Assembly: GCA_049323655.1 (NCBI GenBank)
Contig: JBMONO010000009.1
Span: 1-64,000 of the forward strand
DNA length: 64,000 nucleotides
From: DB1 sp049323655
GTDB taxonomy: Bacteria > Desulfobacterota > Desulfobulbia > Desulfobulbales > SURF-16
Reading direction: 5' to 3'
Below are positions 57,371 to 64,000 of the stretch, piece after piece. Position 1 is the stretch's first letter. Each line of letters begins with the position of its first letter. Made by a program: the position numbers and the translations under genes. The notes below the pieces were generated by a model that worked only from the letters and a program-made list of their open reading frames with translations, was not told the origin of the DNA and ran no database searches.

Positions 57371-59101
57371 ATGGGAAAAAAGATTGTTATCATCGGCGGC
57401 GTTGCCGCAGGCCCGAAATCGGCCTGCCACGCGAAACGGCTCATGCCGGCGGCGGAAATCACCATTCTTGATCAGGACAGCCTCATTTCCTACGGCGGCT
57501 GCGGGATTCCCTATTATGTCTCCGGTGATGTCAACGACGAAGACCAGCTGCGCAAGACCAGTTTTCACATGACCCGCGATGCCGCCTTTTTTCAGGACGC
57601 AAAAGGGGTCACGGTCCGCACCCGTACCCGGGCATTGGCCATTGACCGTCAGAAAAAATGCGTGGCCGTTGAACACCTCGACAGCGGCGCCAAAGAGGAA
57701 ATCCCTTACGACAACCTGGTCATCGCCACCGGCAGCCAGCCCTTTGTCCTGCCCATCCCCGGCGCCGATCTCGACGGTGTCTATACCATCAGCGACCTGC
57801 ACAAGGCCATTGCCATCAAGGAACGGCTCGGCAAAGGGATGATCGGCAAGGCGGTGATCATCGGCGGCGGCGCCATCGGTCTCGAAATGGCCGAGGCATT
57901 CGCCGATCTCTGGGGGGTCGAGACCTCCCTCATCGAATTCATGCCCCAGGTGCTGCCGCGCATCATCGACGCCCCCTTTGCCGCCATGCTTTCCCACCAC
58001 ATGACCAAGCACGGGGTCACCATATATACCGGCGAGGGAGCAAGCGCCATCGAGGGTGATGATAACGGCCGGGTCTGCCGGGTGGTGACGCCGAAACGGA
58101 TCATCGAGGCCGACATCGTCGTCATGGCCGCCGGGGTACGACCGCGCACCGAACTGGCCCGGGCCGCCGGCCTGCTCGTCTCGCCGCTCGGCATCGTCGT
58201 CAATAACCGTTTGCAGACCTCGGATCCCAGCATCTACGCGGCCGGCGACTGCATCGAGACAATCAACCTGATCACCGGTAAGAAATTTTACGCACCCATG
58301 GGATCGCTTGCCAACCGCCAGGGCCGGGTGGTCGGCGATAACCTGGCCGGCATCCCCTCCACCTTTCCCGGCGTGATCGGCAGTTTCGTCATGAAGGCCT
58401 TTGAGAGCTGCATCGGCGCCACCGGGCTCAGCCTGGAAACGGCCCGGGCCGAAGGGTTCGACGCCGACGCCTCCCTCACCGCCCCCTCCGACCGGGCCCA
58501 CTTCTTTCCCACCGAAAGCAAGATGCCGATGCAGCTGGTCTTTGACCGGCAAAGCCGGCGGGTGCTCGGTGTGCAGGCCTTCGGGCCGATGAACGACGCG
58601 GTGCTGGCCCGCATCGACGCGGCAGCGGCGCTCATTGCCAAGGGCGGCACCATCGATGACTGCAGCCTGCTGGAGATGGCCTATGCCCCGCCTTTTGCCA
58701 CCGCCATCGACGCCCTGAACGCGGCGGCCAACGTGGCGGACAACATCGCCCGCGGCCGCCAGCGCAACGTCGCGGTGGCCGACTTCCTCGCCTGGCTCGA
58801 CAACCCCGCCAGCCGGGCCGACTGGATGGCCCTCGACATCCGCCATCCCAAAGAGGTCGCCCCCTTTGCCGAACAGTTCGGCTCGATCTGGCTGGCCATG
58901 CCATACAACGAAGTGCGGAAACGGGCGACTGAACTGCCGACGGACAAAACCCTGATCATCATCTGCGACGCCGGTACCCGTTCCTACGAGGTACAGGTCT
59001 TCCTCGACAGCATCGGCCGGACCACCAGCCTGGTGCTGGGCGGCGGCTTCAACGTCATATCCCGCCTCGGCGTGGCGTGGTGGCCGAAAAAATCAGCCTG
59101 A
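57371..59101 (+). CDS. CoA-disulfide/persulfide reductase with C-terminal rhodanese domain
   Basis: A 576-residue flavoprotein fusion. The N-terminal FAD/NAD module has GGVAAGPKSACHAKRL, the active Cys in SYGGCGIPYY, AVIIGGGAIGLEMAEAF, and IYAAGDCIE. After ~450 residues a rhodanese domain follows with the catalytic loop IICDAGTRSYE. This architecture belongs to CoADR-rhodanese / NADH-dependent persulfide reductases (Npsr) acting on CoA or glutathione persulfides. GGGGGAG precedes the ATG, and a consensus promoter lies upstream. It leads an operon-like group with the HhH-PLD and TPR-methyltransferase genes. Confidence 0.9.
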   Translation: MGKKIVIIGGVAAGPKSACHAKRLMPAAEITILDQDSLISYGGCGIPYYVSGDVNDEDQLRKTSFHMTRDAAFFQDAKGVTVRTRTRALAIDRQKKCVAVEHLDSGAKEEIPYDNLVIATGSQPFVLPIPGADLDGVYTISDLHKAIAIKERLGKGMIGKAVIIGGGAIGLEMAEAFADLWGVETSLIEFMPQVLPRIIDAPFAAMLSHHMTKHGVTIYTGEGASAIEGDDNGRVCRVVTPKRIIEADIVVMAAGVRPRTELARAAGLLVSPLGIVVNNRLQTSDPSIYAAGDCIETINLITGKKFYAPMGSLANRQGRVVGDNLAGIPSTFPGVIGSFVMKAFESCIGATGLSLETARAEGFDADASLTAPSDRAHFFPTESKMPMQLVFDRQSRRVLGVQAFGPMNDAVLARIDAAAALIAKGGTIDDCSLLEMAYAPPFATAIDALNAAANVADNIARGRQRNVAVADFLAWLDNPASRADWMALDIRHPKEVAPFAEQFGSIWLAMPYNEVRKRATELPTDKTLIIICDAGTRSYEVQVFLDSIGRTTSLVLGGGFNVISRLGVAWWPKKSA

Positions 59102-59114
59102 CCCAGAGGCGGCG

Positions 59115-59915
59115 ATGACGGTCTTGCCCCGAGGAGCCCTGCGCCTGCTGCTGGTCATTGTCCTGCTGACGGTATCGGGGCCGGCGTCCGCCCGCGAACT
59201 CACCGGCCCCGTTGATCTCAACCGCGCCAGCCGGCAGGAGCTGGAAGAACTGCCCTACATCGGCGCGAGCCGGGCCAGGGCTATTATCGCCTACCGGACA
59301 AAAAACGGCCCGTTCACCCGTGTCGACCAGCTCCTTGAGGTGAGTGGCATCGGCCGGGACTCCCTCGACGCTATTATCCCCTATCTGACTATCGGCTCCG
59401 CCGTACCCGCCCCCCCGGTCGCCGCTGCCGAATTTTCCCGCCCCATCACCACCCGCCCCGGCGACATCGTCATGCTCGCCGATGAACAATACTTTACCAC
59501 CCTCGTCGATCTGCTCCGCCAGGCGCAGCACTCCATCGCCATGACCATGTTTCTTTTCAAGACCACCGACTCGCCGAAGAACCGGCCGGCTCTTCTTGTC
59601 AAGGAACTGGCAAAAGCCCGGGAAAAAGGGGTGCGGGTCCATGTTCTGCTGGAGCGGTCGGGCTACGACGACTCCATCAACCGGGAGAACGAGCGGGTGG
59701 CGCGTCGGCTGCGCAAAAACGGGGTCACTGTTTCCTTTGACTCCGCCGCCAGAACGACCCATGCCAAAATCGTCGTCATTGATCGGCGTTACGTTCTGCT
59801 CGGCAGCCATAATCTGACCCACTCGGCCCTCAGTTCAAATCACGAGATGTCCCTGCTCATCGACAGCACCCGGCTGGCCGCCGAACTGATTCGCTATATG
59901 GACGAGATCCGTTGA
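59115..59915 (+). CDS. Exported HhH (ComEA-like) and phospholipase D-family fusion
   Basis: A 266-residue protein. A signal peptide (LRLLLVIVLLTVSGPASA) is followed by a tandem helix-hairpin-helix DNA-binding domain (residues ~34-92: DLNRASRQELEELPYIG, FTRVDQLLEVSGIG) like ComEA, and a single PLD domain with the HKD motif HAKIVVID (H216, K218, D223) and GSHNLTHSAL. A single HKD suggests a Nuc-like dimeric nuclease. It starts 13 nt after the persulfide-reductase gene. A secreted or periplasmic DNA-handling role is inferred. Confidence 0.82.
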   Translation: MTVLPRGALRLLLVIVLLTVSGPASARELTGPVDLNRASRQELEELPYIGASRARAIIAYRTKNGPFTRVDQLLEVSGIGRDSLDAIIPYLTIGSAVPAPPVAAAEFSRPITTRPGDIVMLADEQYFTTLVDLLRQAQHSIAMTMFLFKTTDSPKNRPALLVKELAKAREKGVRVHVLLERSGYDDSINRENERVARRLRKNGVTVSFDSAARTTHAKIVVIDRRYVLLGSHNLTHSALSSNHEMSLLIDSTRLAAELIRYMDEIR

Positions 59916-59973
59916 CCGCCGCAGCGATCCCGTTTAAACAACAACCGACCGACAAAAAGGAGGAGGAAGACCA

Positions 59974-61266
59974 ATGACGCTGGACGAAGACATCGCAGCG
60001 GCGCTGCGGCTGCACAGGGAAGGGCGCGCCGAAGAGGCCCTGACCTGCTGCCTGCCGCTGCTGGCGCACGATTTGGCCGACTTCCGTATCCACTTTCTCC
60101 TCGGCATGCTCTATCGGCAACTGGATAACATCCCTGCCGCCGTCACCCATTTCAACCGAGCCAGCGAGCTGCAACCCGACCTGGCCAGCGCCCACTATAA
60201 TCTGGGAGTTTTGTATTACAGCGCCGGCAACCTTGACCAGGCTGAGGCCGCCTACCGTCGGGCCGCCGAGCTCGCCCCCGAAGATCCGGACATTTTTTTT
60301 AATCTGGCCCTGACCTGCAAAAATCTGGGGCGTTATGACGAGGCCGAGCGCTGCTACCAACAGGTCCTTGCCCTCAATCCGGACGACAGTGACACCCACT
60401 ACAATCTCGGAGTGCTGCTGCGGGAAACGGATCAGCCGGACGCGGCCATCGCCGCCTTTACCAGGACCGTGACCCTTGCCCCAGGCTACCTTGCCGCCTA
60501 CAAACATCTGGGCGCCCTGCACCACCTGCTCGGCAACACGAAGAAGGCGCTGGTCTGCTACCGGACGATTCTGCAGCTCGACCCGGGGAATGAATCCGCC
60601 CGCCACATGATCGCGGCTCTTTCCGGGGAGACGCCGACAGCCTCACCCCTTACCTATGTCCAGGAACTTTTTGATCGTTTTGCCGCTGCCTATGAAACCA
60701 CCATGACGGATAAACTGGCAAGCACGGTGGAAATACAACTGCGGGAACTCCTCGATCAGCACGTTGCCGGCCTTCTTTTTGCCCGGGGCCTCGACATGGG
60801 CTGCGGCACCGGCCTTTCCGGCCTTGCCTTCAGAGATCGGGTAAAGCACCTCAGCGGTTTTGACATCTCAGCCGGCATGCTGGACAAAGCACGGGAAAAA
60901 GGGATCTACGACGAACTCTATCTGGCTGATATCAGCACCTTTCTCGGCAAAACAACGGAACGCTTTGATCTCTTTCTCGCGGCCGATGTCTTTGTCTATC
61001 TCGGCGACCTGGCAGCGATCTTCACCCTGGTCCGCGACAGGGCGCGGCCCGGGGCGCTCTTTCTCTTTTCCGCGGAAACCGGTATCGACGATTTTCAGCT
61101 CCGCTCATCAGGCCGCTTTGCCCACGGCACCGACTATATTGATCGACTCGCCCGCCAGAGCGGTTTCACCGTTGCCTGTCGGCAGCCGGCCGAGCTGCGC
61201 AGGGAAAAAGGGGAGTGGATTACCGGACATCTCTTTCTGCTGCGCCTGGGGAAAGCGGCGCTCTGA
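59974..61266 (+). CDS. TPR-repeat protein with C-terminal SAM methyltransferase domain
   Basis: A 430-residue protein. Residues ~10-220 form five or six TPRs (AHYNLGVLYYSAGNLDQAEAAY, THYNLGVLLRETDQPDAAIAAF and similar). The C-terminal part is a class I methyltransferase: ARGLDMGCGTGLSGLAFRD, LSGFDISAGMLDKAREKG and LFLAADVFVYLGDL are motifs I, II and IV. The substrate is unknown; this layout is often found in predicted protein or small-molecule methylases. GGAGGAGG precedes the ATG, 58 nt after the PLD gene. Confidence 0.85.
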   Translation: MTLDEDIAAALRLHREGRAEEALTCCLPLLAHDLADFRIHFLLGMLYRQLDNIPAAVTHFNRASELQPDLASAHYNLGVLYYSAGNLDQAEAAYRRAAELAPEDPDIFFNLALTCKNLGRYDEAERCYQQVLALNPDDSDTHYNLGVLLRETDQPDAAIAAFTRTVTLAPGYLAAYKHLGALHHLLGNTKKALVCYRTILQLDPGNESARHMIAALSGETPTASPLTYVQELFDRFAAAYETTMTDKLASTVEIQLRELLDQHVAGLLFARGLDMGCGTGLSGLAFRDRVKHLSGFDISAGMLDKAREKGIYDELYLADISTFLGKTTERFDLFLAADVFVYLGDLAAIFTLVRDRARPGALFLFSAETGIDDFQLRSSGRFAHGTDYIDRLARQSGFTVACRQPAELRREKGEWITGHLFLLRLGKAAL

Positions 61267-61307
61267 CCTTCTGCCCGCAGACAGGATGCGAGGGCTGTGC
61301 GCCCCCA

Positions 61308-64000
61308 TCACCTCTTGACCCGGCGCACCACCACCTTTTTGGTGACAGCACCGGGTGCGCTCCCCTTTCTCCGACGCACCAGAATCTTTTTCTTCCTGGC
61401 TTTTGGATCTTCTTCGCCGTCACTCTCTTCCTTGCCGTCCTGCGGCTCGACATAACGACAGCCGGCGCGGGGACAGCGGAGCGCAACCCGACCGTTCGCC
61501 TCCCTCTTCTCGACCAGAAAGGGCGAGCCGCACTCAGGGCAGCCGACGGCATGGGGCCGGGACCAGGCCATGAACTCACAGCCCGGGCCGGTGCAGACAT
61601 GAAGCTGTTTCCCGGTGGCGGTCGGCTTGACCACCAGCGGCGCCGTCCGGCACAGCGGGCAGATCACCCCTCCTGCATCGGTCTGACTCGGCAGGGGTTC
61701 GGAGTGGCGACAGGCCGGCGCGCCGGAACAGGCAAGGTACGGGCCGAATGAATCCCGCTGGATGACCATCTCCCGCCCGCAGACCGGACATCGCCCAGAT
61801 GCCCCTTCTCCTTCGACCACCGGTTGCGGTTGGTCCGGTGCTGCCATCGGCCCAGCCAGATCAGCCGGTATCTCCGCAGCAATGGCGGCGCTCTCCTCGG
61901 CAGTGGCGGCTGCCGGCCGCTCAGCCTCTTTTTCGCCGCGCTCATGGCCGGCAACATCCATCAACGCATCATCACCGCCGGCCGCGTCGTTTGCCTGCTG
62001 CTCTGCCGGCTCCACCGGCACCGCCCCGGCCATCTGCTCGTTCGGAGAAGACAGCGATTCTCCCAGTTCTGCCGCATCCGGTTCCGGAACCGCATCGGTA
62101 TTCATTGTTTCGTCGGCGCCAATCGCCTCCACCTCGCTCACGACTTCCCCGTCAGCATCCTGCGTCTGTTCGGTAATCACCGCTTCATTCACGTCTCCGG
62201 CCGACGGAATGGACGGCTGCGCCTCTTCAGTGCCGAGCGGGCCCAGAGACTCGACGGTTGCCTCATCCTTGGCGTCCTGACCGGGGCTCTTGATGATATT
62301 TTTTGAACGTTTCTGCGGCAAGGGCACACTGGTCGGAATCCGGACCCGGACCTGGGGCACGCCATGCATGATGAAGTTCTGATCAAACTGCTTCAGGGCA
62401 AAATCGAGTTTTTTCCGGCCACTGATCACCTCATTAACCGTCTGCTCGAAATAGGCGGAGAGATTGATCCCCTTCATGGCGGGAAAGGCGCGGTTCAGGG
62501 CGGCAAGTACCTTGCTTGCATTGTCTTTCAGATAAAAAGCGCCGGCTGCGTCGATGCCAAGATACTCCCTGTCGATCATCTGTTGCAACAAAAGCATCAG
62601 GGAGGGATCCGCAGGCATGGCGAAGTCGGCAAGATCATCAAAAAGCACGGCAAAGGAAGAGGTTGTCGGCTTGCTTCCCGCACTCTGCTCCGGAATGATC
62701 TGCTCCACCCGGACGTTCAGGCCGGGTGCCAATCCAACAAGCGGGCAGGGATCCAACAGCGGGGCGGAAACACCGGCATGGAAACAACGGAGAAAACCCT
62801 GCTCCTCAACCAGCGGCGCGCTGCCGACAAAGAGACACCCTCCGCCGCCGGCGCATGTCACGGATATCATTTTTCCCGAAACGGCGCCCATCTGGCTGGC
62901 CAGAGCCCGGCTGCGGATAAGCTCATAGAGCCGCCGCTCCGCGGGAGACACGACTTCCGGCAGCGCCTCGCCTGTCAACTCCGGCAGCAGGGGAAGAATA
63001 CCCTGGCCGGCCATTTCCCTGGCAACGAGACAGGCGCTGCCGAACCGTTTTTCCACTTCCGCCCGAATCAGCGCCAGGACGGCGCTGGCCTGGCAACCGG
63101 ACTCGGCAAGCGGATTGCTGACCAGCCCAGTCCAGCGCCCGTTGATCTCGATGCCATGGTAAAATTTCCACAAGGTCCGCGCCACCTCAACCGGACCCAT
63201 ACCGATCAAAACATGCCCATCCTCCAGCAATTCAGCCAGCCGGTATGGAACGGGCGGCTCGACCTGAAACGGCTCGGAACCGAGCTGTTCCACCACGCAC
63301 GGCTGTCCCTCGAAAAGAGCAACTGTTCTTTTCGCCTCGGCCGCATCCTTCAGCAGCCCATCGTCGGAGATACCGTAGACCTCGCGCAGCCTGGCGGAGA
63401 ATACGCCCCCGGGACCGGCCAGGCGAACTTCGATCCCCCAGTGCGTTGCCATGTTGGGCTCGGCACACTCCCTCTTTCGTTCGTCAAGGAGAAAAAGGAT
63501 AGTCAGGGAGGAAAAGGTGAGGGGCAGACCGCCGGGCCCTGCGCCGGTACCGATCAATCGGCTAATATGTCCGGTGAGGCAGTTGTTAAACAGAGAACGG
63601 ATATAAAGAGCGGCGGCCCTGGCCGCATTGACCGGCTCCACCAGGTGAAAGGAGGCGGCCAGCTCGTCGGCGGTGAGGCCCGAGAGATGAATCCGGCGAG
63701 CGCTTTTCTGCCCCCGGGTGGCGGCAAAGAGAAAGCCGTTCAGCATCCAGCTCCATAGCTCGCCCCGCTGGTCGCTGTCAAAGCCCAGATAGATGTCTTT
63801 GTCGAGACTGGCGAGCAGCGCCCCGGCAACCTGCCGCCCCCCTTCTGTCGGCACGAACTGAAAGCCGGTTTCCCCGGTCCACAGTTTTGCCGCAGCGGGA
63901 TTATAAATTACCGTCATCGGCGCGGAACGCACCAGCAACGGCTCACAGGCTCCGTTGCTCTGTTCCCGCAGCGCCTTTGCCTTTGCCTCGGATTCAACGA
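61308..64000 (-). CDS. Divergent type IA DNA topoisomerase paralogue, catalytic Tyr absent (5' end outside window)
   Basis: The reading frame continues past the window edge, so the N-terminus is missing. The part seen (~897 residues) has a TOPRIM-like DSDQRGELWSW where TopA has DPDREGE, and a core that follows TopA order, including an AARAAALYIRSLFN helix. The active-site strand reads WTGLVSNPLAES (codon of Asn at 63114-63116) where topoisomerase I has GLITYMRTDS: the nucleophile Tyr is Asn and the Arg is Leu. After a ~170-residue acidic, low-complexity linker come three zinc ribbons (CPVCGREM, CPLCRTAP, CPECGSPF) and a basic tail. It is probably not a DNA relaxase. Confidence 0.72.
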   Translation of the reverse strand, partial: VESEAKAKALREQSNGACEPLLVRSAPMTVIYNPAAAKLWTGETGFQFVPTEGGRQVAGALLASLDKDIYLGFDSDQRGELWSWMLNGFLFAATRGQKSARRIHLSGLTADELAASFHLVEPVNAARAAALYIRSLFNNCLTGHISRLIGTGAGPGGLPLTFSSLTILFLLDERKRECAEPNMATHWGIEVRLAGPGGVFSARLREVYGISDDGLLKDAAEAKRTVALFEGQPCVVEQLGSEPFQVEPPVPYRLAELLEDGHVLIGMGPVEVARTLWKFYHGIEINGRWTGLVSNPLAESGCQASAVLALIRAEVEKRFGSACLVAREMAGQGILPLLPELTGEALPEVVSPAERRLYELIRSRALASQMGAVSGKMISVTCAGGGGCLFVGSAPLVEEQGFLRCFHAGVSAPLLDPCPLVGLAPGLNVRVEQIIPEQSAGSKPTTSSFAVLFDDLADFAMPADPSLMLLLQQMIDREYLGIDAAGAFYLKDNASKVLAALNRAFPAMKGINLSAYFEQTVNEVISGRKKLDFALKQFDQNFIMHGVPQVRVRIPTSVPLPQKRSKNIIKSPGQDAKDEATVESLGPLGTEEAQPSIPSAGDVNEAVITEQTQDADGEVVSEVEAIGADETMNTDAVPEPDAAELGESLSSPNEQMAGAVPVEPAEQQANDAAGGDDALMDVAGHERGEKEAERPAAATAEESAAIAAEIPADLAGPMAAPDQPQPVVEGEGASGRCPVCGREMVIQRDSFGPYLACSGAPACRHSEPLPSQTDAGGVICPLCRTAPLVVKPTATGKQLHVCTGPGCEFMAWSRPHAVGCPECGSPFLVEKREANGRVALRCPRAGCRYVEPQDGKEESDGEEDPKARKKKILVRRRKGSAPGAVTKKVVVRRVKR

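Overview
The window looks like chromosome of a sulfate-reducing (or sulfur-disproportionating) member of the Desulfobacterota, most likely Desulfobulbales. The strongest evidence is a reductive-type dissimilatory sulfite reductase locus, dsrA-dsrB-dsrD (50884-53743, minus), with a DsrN-type amidase gene about 2.7 kb away (46785-48182). An archaeal-type PEP carboxylase, a two-cluster ferredoxin with an Asp in its first motif, a DsrD and a persulfide-reductase-like CoADR-rhodanese fusion fit the same lifestyle. The lineage below phylum is inference. I see no rRNA, CRISPR array, prophage, integrase or insertion sequence; the only mobile-looking DNA is two families of short intergenic hairpin repeats.

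Layout. 1-12.2 kb: ettA; a feo iron-uptake operon (Cys-rich protein, feoA, a decayed sensor fragment, feoB) behind a dyad operator; a CcsA-type cytochrome c/heme membrane cluster; a DUF4388 protein; clpB; a secreted rhodanese. 12.2-23.5 kb: serA, a diguanylate cyclase, trpS, ppcA, purC with an attenuator-like leader, an MpsC-family gene, the grpE-dnaK operon, and an exported beta-carbonic-anhydrase homologue that lacks all metal ligands. 23.5-36.4 kb: an aminotransferase, a HEQAH metalloprotease-like protein, citrate synthase, thiE with an overlapping zinc-motif gene, hflK-hflC next to a rhomboid protease, tRNA-Leu(CAG), ribF, and a PhnD-type binding protein paired with a chemoreceptor. 36.5-45.4 kb: an argS-SPOR-argA-secA-argJ run, alr, and a ferredoxin. 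45.7-53.9 kb: small conserved genes, dsrN, a tight plus-strand TPR/HEAT/TPR operon, and dsrABD. 54.4-57.1 kb: DUF134, NifX-like, SBF transporter and DUF302 genes. 57.3-64 kb: CoADR-rhodanese, a secreted HhH-phospholipase D fusion, a TPR-methyltransferase, and the 3' part of a divergent type IA topoisomerase paralogue without the catalytic tyrosine.

How it fits together. DsrA/B/D/N make the terminal sulfite reductase and its amidated siroheme; the ferredoxin, PEP carboxylase and citrate synthase sit in central carbon and electron flow; ClpB, GrpE, DnaK, HflKC and rhomboid form protein quality control. Promoter-plus-operator arrangements can be read directly upstream of feo, dsrA and the DUF302 operon. 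The most unusual items are the two apparent pseudoenzymes (carbonic anhydrase-like and topoisomerase-like), the repeat-protein operon inside the dsr locus, the purC leader, and the repeat families, which share a terminal sequence and supply the stop codons of two genes. All functions are read from sequence motifs without any database search.
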